DNA of 22,953 nt from an uncultured Oribacterium sp. Its GTDB lineage: Bacteria > Bacillota > Clostridia > Lachnospirales > Lachnospiraceae. The notes under the pieces are model-generated. The model searched no databases. It saw only the letters and a program-made list of their open reading frames with translations, and was not told where the DNA came from. A program made the position numbers and the translations under genes. Shown here piece by piece: positions 15,628-22,953 of the stretch. The first letter of the stretch is position 1, and each line of letters starts with the position of its first letter. The stretch lies in NCBI GenBank assembly GCA_934270345.1, contig CAKQPT010000033.1, positions 1 through 22,953 of the forward strand, read 5' to 3'.

Positions 15628-16944
15628 ATGAATCAGAACAACGCGCGGCCGACGAGCGTCGCGGCGCTTTTTACGGAATATGTAGCGACGAATATCATCG
15701 GGCAGATGGGCATGTCAGCCTACATCCTGGTGGACACCTTCTTCATCTCCATCGCGGGCGGTGCGACCGGCATGGCGGCACTGAACCTGGTGCTCCCGAT
15801 CTATAATCTGATCTTCGCCTTCGGTGATATGTTTTCGGTGGGATCGGCGACGCGCTTCACAATCTGCCGTGCACGTAGCGAGGACGAGGCGGACCGCTAC
15901 TTCACGAATTCCATCGTATGGTCGATGATCTGCAGCATCCCGTTCATGCTGCTCGGACTCTTCTGTGTGCCGCAGATCCTGCAGCTCCTCGGCGCGGATG
16001 CGGAGGTCGCTGCGGTGGGTATCCCCTATACCCGGATCTTCATGATGTTTTCACCGCTCTTTATGCTGAACCGCTGCGTGAGCGCCTTCACCCGGAACGA
16101 TGGTGCGCCGCGGACCGCGATGGTGGCCGTGTTCCTGAGTGGCGTCTTCAACATCATCTTCGACTACATCTTCATGTTCCCGATGAAGTTCGGCATCGCG
16201 GGTGCCGCCCTCGCCACCGGCATCTCACCGATCGTGAGCTGCGCGGTCTGCGGAACGCATATCTTTACGAAGAAGTGCTCGATCCGGATGAAGAGCTGGA
16301 AGCCGTCGTGGCGCATGATCCTGCAGGCCTCGCAGCTCGGGACCTCGGCGTTTGTCGGCGACATTGCGTCGGGCGTGACGATGCTGGTCTTCAACTTCCT
16401 GATCCTCTCGCTGACGGGCAATGTCGGCGTCGCCGCCTTCGGTGTGGTCTGCAACATTGCCCTCGTGGAAACGGCGGTCTTCGGCGGTATCGCGCAGGGT
16501 GCGCAGCCGCTCTTCAGTGATTTTTACGGCCGGCGGATGACGAAGCAGGTCAGCGAAACGCTGCGGCTCGCGATGATCTCGTCGCTCGTGTTCGCGCTCC
16601 TGTTCCTGCTTGTGTTCAACCTCTTCCCGGCTGAGATCGTGGCGATCTTCAACAGCGAGCAGAACCCGGACATGGCGCGTCTCGGCGTGCAGGGCATGCG
16701 GCTCTACTTCCTCGGCTATATCTTCGCGGGTCTCAATATCGTCGGCGCAGGCTACCTCTCCGCGACCGAATCCGCGATGTGGTCCTTCCTCGTCTCCATC
16801 GTCCGCGGCATCGTCGCGATCATCCTCTGTGCCCTCCTCCTGGCATGGCTCTTCGGCATGACCGGCATCTGGCTCGCCTTCACCGCCGCCGAAGCCCTCA
16901 CCGCCGCGCTGCTCCTCGTCGCGATACGGAAAAGCAGAAGATAA
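15628..16944 (+). CDS. MATE-family efflux transporter
   Basis: ATG at 15628 follows GTGAGG that overlaps the upstream stop. The 438-residue protein has about 12 membrane segments in two similar halves. The first half starts with the typical NIIGQMGMSAYILVDTFFIS and GMAALNLVLPIYNLIFAFGDM, where the Asp in VDTFFI is the usual position of the first-helix acidic residue, and the second half with ISSLVFALLFLLVF. This fits the Na+- or H+-coupled DinF/NorM-like exporters of Clostridia. Being tied to the hydrolase upstream suggests export of a product or a toxic analogue, but the substrate is not known. A clear terminator follows at 16989. Confidence 0.92.
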   Translation: MNQNNARPTSVAALFTEYVATNIIGQMGMSAYILVDTFFISIAGGATGMAALNLVLPIYNLIFAFGDMFSVGSATRFTICRARSEDEADRYFTNSIVWSMICSIPFMLLGLFCVPQILQLLGADAEVAAVGIPYTRIFMMFSPLFMLNRCVSAFTRNDGAPRTAMVAVFLSGVFNIIFDYIFMFPMKFGIAGAALATGISPIVSCAVCGTHIFTKKCSIRMKSWKPSWRMILQASQLGTSAFVGDIASGVTMLVFNFLILSLTGNVGVAAFGVVCNIALVETAVFGGIAQGAQPLFSDFYGRRMTKQVSETLRLAMISSLVFALLFLLVFNLFPAEIVAIFNSEQNPDMARLGVQGMRLYFLGYIFAGLNIVGAGYLSATESAMWSFLVSIVRGIVAIILCALLLAWLFGMTGIWLAFTAAEALTAALLLVAIRKSRR

Positions 16945-16988
16945 GGAAACATTCAGCCGGGTTTGTTTCTTGATTCAGATATATTTTT

Positions 16989-17017
16989 AAGGGACGTCCA
17001 TGCCGGGCGTCTCTTTT
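16989..17017 (+). terminator. Rho-independent terminator after the MATE gene
   Basis: AGGGACG (16990-16996) pairs with CGTCTCT (17008-17014) with one G-T pair, then TTTT. It closely resembles the terminator at 10113-10145 in stem, loop and trailing bases, so both may derive from one dispersed terminator sequence. Confidence 0.8.
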
Positions 17018-17033
17018 CGTTTGCCTGACCCTC

Positions 17034-17062
17034 TTGCCTTTACTGCTTTAAAGTGCTATAAC
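17034..17062 (+). promoter_or_regulatory. Sigma-A promoter of the DAACS symporter gene
   Basis: TTGCCT (17034-17039), a 17-base spacer and TATAAC (17057-17062), with TGC directly before the -10 (extended -10). The start codon is at 17109. Confidence 0.65.
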
Positions 17063-17108
17063 GATAACTGTTTACTATCTTTCAGTCATATGAGAAAAGG
17101 GGAAAATT

Positions 17109-18359
17109 ATGAGTACTGAAAAGCAGAGTAAGTGGGAAGCCTACAAGCAGCCGGTGATTCTGATCGCCTGTGTGCTGGTGGGTGCGGTTCTTGGCATCGC
17201 GCTGGGAGACAAGGCATCGTTTCTGTATCCGGTCGGTCAGATCTGGCTGAACATGCTCTTCGTGCTCCTGGTGCCGCTGATTTTCTTTTCGATTTCGAGC
17301 TCCATCGCCGCGATCGGGGATACGCGCCGTGTCGGCAAGCTTCTGATCATGACGATCGCGATGTTCATCATCACCGCCGCGATCGCCGGTGCTATCATGT
17401 TTATCGTGACGGCGATCTTCAAGCCGGACACCAGCATCACGATCGAAACGACGAGTGCCGCGGTTGAGAGCGCAGAGCAGTCCATCGGCGACCAGATCGT
17501 CAACACCTTCACCGTCAGCGATTTCCCGGATGTCCTCACCCGTGCGCACATCCTGCCGCTCATCGTATTTACCGTGTTCTTCGGCATGACCGTGTCGACC
17601 CTCGGTGAGAAGGGCCGTGCCGTTTCCGAGTGGCTCGCGAACATGTCCACGGTCTTCTACCAGATGGTCAACATCCTCATGAAGTTCGCACCGATCGGCC
17701 TCGCCTGCTATTTCGCAAACCTGACCGGTACCTACGGCCCGGAGCTGCTCGCCTCCTATGGTCGCGGACTGCTCATCTACTATCCGACGATGTTTGCGTA
17801 CTTCTTCATCTTCCTCGGCCTCTATGCTTTCGTAGCCGCCGGACGCTGGGGCGTACAGCATTTCTTTAAGGAAATCTTCGTACCGGCCCTGACCTCGCTC
17901 GGTACCCGTTCTTCCGCCGCCGCACTGCCGCTTCAGCTTCGTGCCTGCGACAACATGAACGTGCCGCGTGAGGTCTCCTCGGTCGTATGTCCGATGGGTG
18001 CGACGATGCACATGGATGGTGCCTGCCTCGCGACGGTCTATGAGATCGTGCTCTGCTGCGCGCTCTTCAATCATCCGCTGAACGGCATCGGTGACTATGC
18101 GTATGCACTGGTCATCGCTGTCGCCGCTTCCGTCGCCGTTTCTTCTGTACCGGGCGGCGGCGCTGCCATGGAGACCATGCTGATCTCGAGCTTCGGCTTC
18201 CCGAGTGCGGCACTGCCGATCCTCATCATGATGACCCAGCTCTTCGACCCGGGCTGCACCCTCGTCAACTCCTGCGGTGACACCGTCGCGTCCATGATGG
18301 TCAGCCGCTTCCTCTATGGTAAGGACTGGTATAAGCGCGCCCCGGAAAAGGCGGATTAA
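17109..18359 (+). CDS. DAACS-family (dicarboxylate/amino acid:cation) symporter, probably for a neutral substrate
   Basis: ATG at 17109 follows AAGGGGA; 416 residues with the glutamate-transporter fold. Signatures are the hairpin-1 Ser-rich GTRSSAAALP, the helix-7 motif HMDGA (301-305, usually NMDGT), the hairpin-2 Pro/Gly-rich PGGGAAME, and helix 8 DPGCTLVNSCGD (380-391). In GltPh numbering the helix-8 arginine that holds the side-chain carboxylate (R397) is Cys383 here, with the preceding Asp (D380), Asn387 and Asp391 kept. Loss of this arginine occurs in neutral amino acid transporters such as ASCT2 (also Cys). The N to H and T to A changes in helix 7 touch the sodium and substrate sites. 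So I expect uptake of a neutral or unusual compound. The gene has its own promoter and stands alone. Confidence 0.88.
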   Translation: MSTEKQSKWEAYKQPVILIACVLVGAVLGIALGDKASFLYPVGQIWLNMLFVLLVPLIFFSISSSIAAIGDTRRVGKLLIMTIAMFIITAAIAGAIMFIVTAIFKPDTSITIETTSAAVESAEQSIGDQIVNTFTVSDFPDVLTRAHILPLIVFTVFFGMTVSTLGEKGRAVSEWLANMSTVFYQMVNILMKFAPIGLACYFANLTGTYGPELLASYGRGLLIYYPTMFAYFFIFLGLYAFVAAGRWGVQHFFKEIFVPALTSLGTRSSAAALPLQLRACDNMNVPREVSSVVCPMGATMHMDGACLATVYEIVLCCALFNHPLNGIGDYAYALVIAVAASVAVSSVPGGGAAMETMLISSFGFPSAALPILIMMTQLFDPGCTLVNSCGDTVASMMVSRFLYGKDWYKRAPEKAD

Positions 18360-18440
18360 GCTATCTCATCTTAGGCCAATGACTACATCAGCGCACGGAC
18401 CTGTACAGTTCGGCAGCAGACAGAGGTGTGTCGCGCCAGC

Positions 18441-18456
18441 TGCACGGGCCCGTGCA
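18441..18456. promoter_or_regulatory. Perfect 16-bp palindrome before the hydrolase gene
   Basis: TGCACGGGCCCGTGCA is fully self-complementary and ends eight bases before the AGAAAGGG ribosome binding site. It could be an operator or an RNA hairpin acting on translation. No promoter is clear between it and the DAACS stop at 18359. Confidence 0.5.
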
Positions 18457-18479
18457 CAAGTATAGAAAGGGATTTTCTC

Positions 18480-19331
18480 ATGCATCAGAATCGCGACTAT
18501 CTGTTTCGGGATCCGGACTACAGCGCCGATCCATCGAAGCGAATCCCATATGAAGATACGCTGGACTTTTTCGTCGAAGGCTCCGAGCTGTACGGCGAGG
18601 TCTATGTGCCGGGTGAGATCTATGAACGCCCGCTGCCGACCGTGCTCCTCGTGCATGGCTTTCCGGGCATCGTCTCGAGTGACGACCTCGCCCAGGCACT
18701 CTGCCGTGCCGGCTTCCTCGTGATGCGCATGAATCACCGCGGAGCCTGGAACTCCGAGGGCAGCTATGCGATCTCCGGCTGCGTCACGGATGCCATCACG
18801 CTCGCGAAGTATGCGGCGAGCGAGGGCGCAGAGCGCTATGGTGCAGATCCGAACCGGATCTTCTTCTGCGGACACAGCATGGGCGGCAACACCGTTCTCC
18901 AGGCGACGCGTGCACTTCCGTGGATCCGCGGCACCATCATGATGGCACCCTATGACCTCGCTTATGCCTTCACGAAGCACGAGGAGCAGAGCCTCCGGGA
19001 CATGATTGCATCCTCCGATGGCCGCCTTCTCCGTCTCAACACCGAGGAAGAGCAGGAGCGTGTGTTCCAGGATGCCGAGGCGCACTGGGAGGCGTTTCAC
19101 TTCACTCGGGCTGTGCAGAGCATGAAGGACCGAAACCTCCTGATGATCGGCGGCACCCTCGATCAGGTTGCGCCGGTACAGGAGATGATCGAGCCACTCT
19201 GGACCGAGCTCGAGAAGCTCGGCACCGCCGCAAACCACCGCAAGGTCTACTTCCCGGCAGAACACGGCTTCCAGAACTGCCGCATCGCTCTCACCGAAAC
19301 CATCGCTGACTGGCTGCTGGAGCTGATCTGA
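18480..19331 (+). CDS. Alpha/beta hydrolase
   Basis: ATG at 18480 (MHQNRDYLF) follows AGAAAGGG at 18464-18471 with eight bases between, better than an upstream in-frame codon at 18426 that would read through the palindrome. The 283-residue protein has the alpha/beta hydrolase fold signs: LLVHGFPG with the oxyanion turn, nucleophile elbow GHSMGG with Ser133, probable acid Asp228 in GGTLDQVAP and His262 in EHGFQN. NHRGAW follows the second strand in the way of serine esterases and peptidase S9-like enzymes. No signal peptide, so it acts in the cytoplasm. The substrate is unknown. A terminator follows at 19357. Confidence 0.88.
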   Translation: MHQNRDYLFRDPDYSADPSKRIPYEDTLDFFVEGSELYGEVYVPGEIYERPLPTVLLVHGFPGIVSSDDLAQALCRAGFLVMRMNHRGAWNSEGSYAISGCVTDAITLAKYAASEGAERYGADPNRIFFCGHSMGGNTVLQATRALPWIRGTIMMAPYDLAYAFTKHEEQSLRDMIASSDGRLLRLNTEEEQERVFQDAEAHWEAFHFTRAVQSMKDRNLLMIGGTLDQVAPVQEMIEPLWTELEKLGTAANHRKVYFPAEHGFQNCRIALTETIADWLLELI

Positions 19332-19356
19332 ATTTCATTTTTGACTGTTTTTTCTT

Positions 19357-19397
19357 ATCCGGAAGGTTGTTTGTGGACAGCCTGTCCGGATTTTCTT
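19357..19397 (+). terminator. Rho-independent terminator of the alpha/beta hydrolase gene
   Basis: ATCCGGA (19357-19363) pairs with TCCGGAT (19385-19391), extended by AGG/CCT with one bulge, followed by TTTCTTTT. Confidence 0.7.
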
Positions 19398-19450
19398 TTG
19401 TGGTTTTTCAGACCGGAACGATATCTCATCAGCATATAATGTGATTGTAG

Positions 19451-19565
19451 AATAGAAAAATGCAACAAGTTACAAAAATCTATTCTGATTTCTTGCTGCC
19501 ATATTGATTTTTGAAGCCTATCTGGACATAATAAAATAGAAAAGTGCAACAAGTTGCAAAAATCT
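19451..19565 (+). repeat. Two copies of a 31-bp repeat containing a palindrome, upstream of the AAA_14 ATPase
   Basis: The copies lie at 19451-19481 and 19535-19565, 84 bases apart, and differ at only two positions. Each contains TGCAACAAGTTRCA; the second is a perfect palindrome (TGCAAC-AA-GTTGCA). The second copy ends 19 bases before the ATPase start. They look like twin operators or recognition sites. The region is AT-rich like the following gene. Confidence 0.75.
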
Positions 19566-19584
19566 TTCGTAAGGAGACTTTGAT

Positions 19585-20880
19585 ATGGAGATTCGCAGAG
19601 ATTTTTATTTGGATAAGTTGATAAAAAGAAAAAACAATGGACTGATTAAGGTAGTTACCGGTATTCGTCGATGTGGCAAATCCTATTTATTGAATAATCT
19701 GTTTTATCATCACCTTCTGGAAAACGGAGTCGATGATGACCACATCATTCGCTTTGCCTTTGACTCAGCAGATGATCTTTATCTGATTGGCGAAAGCCTG
19801 ATTCAGATTGAAAAGGAAAAGCGTGGAGTTGACCCCGAAAAGTTCATAGCATATATCCGTTCCAAAGTCGTAGACGAAGGAATGTATTATCTGCTTCTTG
19901 ATGAAGTTCAGATGTTGGACTGCTTTGAAGCTGTTCTGAATGGTTATCTGCGCAAAGATAACATGGATGTATTTGTGACCAGGAGTAACGCAAAGCTCCT
20001 GTCCAAAGACATTGCCACCGAGTTCGTTGATCGTGGCGACGAGGTTCATATGTATCCTCTGAGCTTTGCCGAGTTTATGACCATTTATAACGGTGATAAA
20101 TACATGGGATTATCTGAATATATGCTATATGGCGGTATCCCTCTGGTTGTTCTTCGTGAGGGAGCAAACGAGAAGGCAGTTGTATTACAGAATCTGTTCA
20201 ATGAGATTTATCTTCGAGATATTACCAAACGTAACCGGGTGAAGAACATAGGAGAACTGGAAGATCTTTTGAACATTCTTTCCTCTGCCATTGGTTCACT
20301 GACCAATCCGGAAAAATTGAAGAATACTTTCAGGACGGTTAAGAAATCCAGAATTACTTCCGCTACCATTAAGAAATATCTGGATTATTTTGAGGATTCT
20401 TTCCTGATTGAATCAGCACAAAGATATGACATTAAAGGAAAGGATTATATCGAAACTCCAAAGAAATACTATTTTTCCGATCTTGGACTTCGCAATGCAA
20501 GAATCAATTTCCGCCAGTTTGAACAAACCCATTCTATGGAGAACGTAATTTATAATGAACTTCGTATGCGTGGCTACAGTGTGGATGTAGGTGTAATCCC
20601 CATTGCAGATCGTGATCAGGACGGTAAAGTTATTCGCAAACAACTTGAGGTTGATTTTGTATGCAATCTTGGTTCCCTCAGATACTATATCCAGTCTGCA
20701 TACTCGCTGCCAGATGAAGCAAAGCGCACTCAGGAAATCAGACCGTTCAGAAAGATTGATGATTCTTTCAAGAAAATCGTTGTTACCAAAGACATCGTTC
20801 AGCCATATTACGATGAGTATGGTATCCTGACTGTGAATATTTATGACTTCCTTCTGGATCCGCAGATACTGGAAAAGTAA
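19585..20880 (+). CDS. AAA_14/DUF4143 family ATP-binding protein
   Basis: ATG at 19585 follows TAAGGAG (about 19571-19577); 431 residues. The N-terminal AAA_14 domain has Walker A GIRRCGKS, Walker B YLLLDEVQ and a sensor-1 segment FVTRSNAKLLS, where the common Gly (TGSNS/A) is Arg. The C-terminal DUF4143 part ends with a PD-(D/E)xK nuclease-like strand pair, EVDFVCN and YYIQSAYSL, in which the usual Lys is Gln, as is common in this family. Such ATPases are abundant, often horizontally moved, and of unproved function. Base composition is clearly AT-richer than the flanking genes, and two near-identical palindromic repeats precede it, both in favour of transfer as a unit. Confidence 0.88.
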   Translation: MEIRRDFYLDKLIKRKNNGLIKVVTGIRRCGKSYLLNNLFYHHLLENGVDDDHIIRFAFDSADDLYLIGESLIQIEKEKRGVDPEKFIAYIRSKVVDEGMYYLLLDEVQMLDCFEAVLNGYLRKDNMDVFVTRSNAKLLSKDIATEFVDRGDEVHMYPLSFAEFMTIYNGDKYMGLSEYMLYGGIPLVVLREGANEKAVVLQNLFNEIYLRDITKRNRVKNIGELEDLLNILSSAIGSLTNPEKLKNTFRTVKKSRITSATIKKYLDYFEDSFLIESAQRYDIKGKDYIETPKKYYFSDLGLRNARINFRQFEQTHSMENVIYNELRMRGYSVDVGVIPIADRDQDGKVIRKQLEVDFVCNLGSLRYYIQSAYSLPDEAKRTQEIRPFRKIDDSFKKIVVTKDIVQPYYDEYGILTVNIYDFLLDPQILEK

Positions 20881-20926
20881 GGCCGGACCGCTTAACTAAT
20901 CTTAGTTGATACGGGCCGGCCTTTCT
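20879..20926 (+). terminator. Terminator at the end of the AAA_14 ATPase gene
   Basis: AAGGCCGG (20879-20886) pairs with CCGGCCTT (20916-20923), with an inner AACTAA/TTAGTT stem, followed by TCT. The stem begins inside the stop codon. On the minus strand it is followed by ACTTTTCC, so it may work in both directions and also serve the L,D-transpeptidase gene. Confidence 0.7.
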
Positions 20927-21006
20927 GGCAATGATGATTCAAATCTTTGTATAGGGCTCTGAAAGCAGAAAACACGCTGGCTTAGGTCAATGTCTCCGAC
21001 CTTCCA

Positions 21007-22257
21007 TCAGTCACATACCACGATGACCGTGCCTGGCGTGATGAGCTCGAAGAGCGTCTTCGCGTTCTTCGGTGGCAGGTTGATGCAGCCGTGGCTGCCG
21101 CTCTTCAGGTAGATGTTTCCGCCGAAGCTGGAGCGCCAGTTTGCGTCATGGAGACCGATGTTGCCGTTAAACGGCATCCAGTAGGCGACCGGAGATTCAT
21201 AGCTCGGCTTGCCGGTCTGCGGATTGATGCGTCCGCGGAGGACGCGGTCCCGCTGCTTGTACTTGAGCGCGAAGACACCGGTCGGGGTGGCGCGGTCCGG
21301 ATCTGTTGCAGTACCGGTGACGCACTTGCTGTCCCAGACACAGTTGCCATCCTGATAGAAGTAGACATGCTGTGAGGAGAGGTCGATTTCCACGAAGGTC
21401 TTTCCCCACTGTGGCATCTCGGTCTGCGCGGCGCGGGAGGCGTACACCGGCTCACGGGTCACAGACTGAAGACTCTGGATGTTTGCAATCAGGGCTTCGG
21501 TTTCCTTCGCCTGATCGATGTGCCAGCCATAATTCGTCTTGATGGACTTCGTCGTGCCGTCCGCGCTCTGCCAGGTCTGTGTACCGGCCGGGGTATCATA
21601 TTTATTACGGAGCCCCTGCACATAATCGGCCACCTTCGCCGCATCGACGGATACGGTCAGGCCCTGACTGCCATTTACCCAGGATGCGATCGTCAGGCCA
21701 TCGAGGACCTCCGTCTGATTGTTTGGCAGCTGGTAGGTGACACTCATGCCGTTCACGGTGGCGAGCTTCTGACCGATGGCCATGGCCTCCGCCGGTGATA
21801 CGGTGCCCTGATTGATCGAATTCATGTCGATGGAAGCGCCCGTACCCTTGCTATTCTGAGCCTTCTGCTGCGCTGCTTTCTGAGCTGCTGCCTGAGCCGC
21901 TGCCTGCTGGGCCGCTGCCTGCTGGGCCGCTGCCTGCTGAGCCGCCGCCTGCTGAGCCGCTGCCTGTTGAGCCGCTGCCTGTTGGGCCGCCGCCTGCTGA
22001 GCCGCTGCCTGCTGAGCCGCTGCCTGCTGGATGGCCATCTGAGTGTGTGCATTGGCATCCTGTGCTGGAACCGTCGGCCCCGGCATCAGTGGCACCGTCA
22101 CCTGCGCCCCGTACGCCGCCTCATACTGCGCGTTTGCAGCCGCTGCGGCCTCCCGCGAACTGCTCGCCGAAAAAACAGGCCCCGCATACGCGGTCAGCTG
22201 CAGCAGCGCGCTCATCGCCACAACCGCCGCCAAATACTTCTTCATGCTCTTTCTCAT
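21007..22257 (-). CDS. Secreted L,D-transpeptidase (YkuD domain) with Q/A-rich spacer
   Basis: ATG at 22257 (MRKSMKKYLAAVV) is chosen: GGAGGG lies eight bases upstream and the basic residues plus hydrophobic stretch form a signal peptide; an in-frame TTG 15 bases earlier falls inside the ribosome binding site. The 416 residues read: signal peptide (~1-27); a low-complexity spacer with nine QQAAA units; a middle domain (~140-275) like the peptidoglycan-binding domain that precedes YkuD in Clostridia (DGLTIASWV, KYDTPAG, YGWHIDQ); and the C-terminal YkuD catalytic domain (~285-416) with VEIDLSSQHVYFYQ, GLHDANWR and SGSHGCINL, catalytic His389 and Cys391. It makes 3-3 cross-links in the wall or attaches proteins to it. 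The repeat may span the wall. Confidence 0.93.
   Translation of the reverse strand: MRKSMKKYLAAVVAMSALLQLTAYAGPVFSASSSREAAAAANAQYEAAYGAQVTVPLMPGPTVPAQDANAHTQMAIQQAAAQQAAAQQAAAQQAAAQQAAAQQAAAQQAAAQQAAAQQAAAQAAAQKAAQQKAQNSKGTGASIDMNSINQGTVSPAEAMAIGQKLATVNGMSVTYQLPNNQTEVLDGLTIASWVNGSQGLTVSVDAAKVADYVQGLRNKYDTPAGTQTWQSADGTTKSIKTNYGWHIDQAKETEALIANIQSLQSVTREPVYASRAAQTEMPQWGKTFVEIDLSSQHVYFYQDGNCVWDSKCVTGTATDPDRATPTGVFALKYKQRDRVLRGRINPQTGKPSYESPVAYWMPFNGNIGLHDANWRSSFGGNIYLKSGSHGCINLPPKNAKTLFELITPGTVIVVCD
21895..22029 (-). repeat. Nine in-frame 15-bp repeats coding QQAAA
   Basis: Nine units of 15 bp, differing only at third-codon positions, run without a break (135 bp). Copy number can change in frame, so the length of the spacer in the L,D-transpeptidase may vary between strains. 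Confidence 0.9.
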
Positions 22258-22633
22258 ACATTCACCCTCCAAAAACTTCCGGGAACGTCATATACTCGTG
22301 AAAACGGATTTCACCAGCCCCTGCGATGGACAGCAAAAGCCGTCTACGATTCGGGACACGTATCACGCGAAGTTCACTATCTCTATGTTAGCGAATCCGA
22401 ACGGAAAATGCTATAGAGAGAAGCTTACCGATTCTTACGATATTATTAGGTATTCACGTTTTCACCCTGCATCGGCGAGCAGAGTGATGCCTGAGCGGAG
22501 GGGACGTGCTATAATCTGTCTAAATGGCGAATCATCAGAATGTGCGAAATCAGCTGGAGTTTGATATTGCGCAGCGGAAGAATACGAAGGAATATTGATA
22601 GAAAACAAACGATAAAATGAGGGGACATTTGTG
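22258..22633 (+). other. Divergent intergenic region with an extended -10 promoter
   Basis: About 375 bases between the divergent L,D-transpeptidase and M20 hydrolase genes, with no convincing gene. TGCTATAAT at 22507-22515 is an extended -10 for the rightward gene; the -35 is weak. I see no secure promoter for the leftward gene, no terminator and no large repeat. Confidence 0.5.
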
Positions 22634-22953
22634 ATGGTAAACGAAGCCGGATTGAGAATAGAAGAGATGCTGTGCCAGCTGGCCGATGCGACGCGTATCG
22701 ACGGAGAAATCTGGCGTGCAGCGTACACTCCGGAAGACAGAATCGCGAAGAACATCCTGCGTGGATGGATCGAAGAGCAGGGGCTGGAATACAGAGAGGA
22801 TGCGATCGGGAATGTGTATGGGCGGCTTCCAGGGACAGAGCCTGGCACCGTACTGACGGGATCTCACCTGGATACTGTAAAGAACGGTGGAAAATATGAT
22901 GGCGCACTGGGCGTTGTGACCGGTGTGGCAGCGCTGGGATACCTCAAACAGTC
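22634..22953 (+). CDS. M20-family amidohydrolase (N-carbamoyl-amino-acid hydrolase/allantoate amidohydrolase type), 3' cut by window
   Basis: ATG at 22634 follows GAGGGG (22619-22624); GTG at 22631 is an alternative start. The first 106 residues are visible and in frame to the window edge. The part DAIGNVYGRLPG followed by TGSHLDTV and NGGKYDGALGV matches the N-terminal metal-binding part of the hydantoinase/carbamoylase group of M20 peptidases: His in GSHLD and Asp in YDGALG bind the metals. Members hydrolyse N-carbamoyl amino acids, allantoate or ureidoglycolate. The rest of the gene and any partners lie beyond the window, so substrate cannot be inferred. Confidence 0.85.
   Translation, partial: MVNEAGLRIEEMLCQLADATRIDGEIWRAAYTPEDRIAKNILRGWIEEQGLEYREDAIGNVYGRLPGTEPGTVLTGSHLDTVKNGGKYDGALGVVTGVAALGYLKQ

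Noticed and set aside
1..22953. tRNA or rRNA genes
   Set aside because: No cloverleaf with GGTTCRA-type arm plus anticodon stem and no rRNA conserved stretches were noticed by eye; a tRNAscan run would settle it.

Overview
The window is about 23 kb of high-GC bacterial chromosome with Gram-positive style signals: strong AGGAGG-type ribosome binding sites 5-9 bases before starts, sigma-A type promoters, hairpin-plus-T-run terminators, an energy-coupling-factor (ECF) vitamin-type transporter, a YkuD L,D-transpeptidase and a lipoprotein signal. Together with CACHE-like hybrid histidine kinases and AAA_14/DUF4143 ATPases, this suggests a high-GC member of the Clostridia, most likely Lachnospiraceae. 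That placement is inference; there is no rRNA or tRNA in the window.

Left part (1-5300, all + strand). The tail of an unknown gene is followed by a VWA/DUF2201-like protein and a MoxR-like AAA+ ATPase, a classic VWA-AAA pair. Next comes a visibly AT-richer three-cistron cassette (3450-4433) with translationally coupled ORFs: an unknown 139-residue protein, a 125-residue minimal P-loop protein and a short, apparently frameshifted third cistron. A near-consensus promoter (TTGACA, 17 bases, TACAAT) then drives a roughly 170-base structured leader that looks like a raiA-motif RNA, followed by a uridine-kinase-like P-loop kinase.

Middle (5300-11100). A lipoprotein that joins a solute-binding domain to a 5'-nucleotidase C-terminal-like domain overlaps by ATGA with a membrane hybrid sensor kinase (CACHE-like, PAS, HisKA, HATPase, REC), probably a sensing pair. 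Behind it lies 1.1 kb with no convincing gene but unusual repeats: ten 11-bp purine-rich units, a terminator, a 15-bp inverted repeat, and a 94-bp-period repeat array with an inverted copy.

Right part (11100-22953). A minus-strand ECF operon (S component, EcfT, fused double ATPase) is interrupted by a long fold-back of about 228 bases and an intrinsic-terminator-like hairpin just before ecfT. Divergently transcribed are an isochorismatase-family hydrolase and a MATE exporter, then a DAACS symporter whose binding-site residues point to a neutral rather than acidic substrate, an alpha/beta hydrolase, and an AT-rich AAA_14/DUF4143 ATPase preceded by two copies of a palindromic repeat. A minus-strand L,D-transpeptidase with a nine-unit Q/A repeat and the start of an M20-family amidohydrolase (cut by the window edge) finish the window.

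The best candidates for something undescribed are the AT-rich mini-ATPase cassette, the solute-binding/5'-nucleotidase-tail fusion with its kinase, the 94-bp and 11-bp repeat arrays, and the large fold-back inside the ECF operon.
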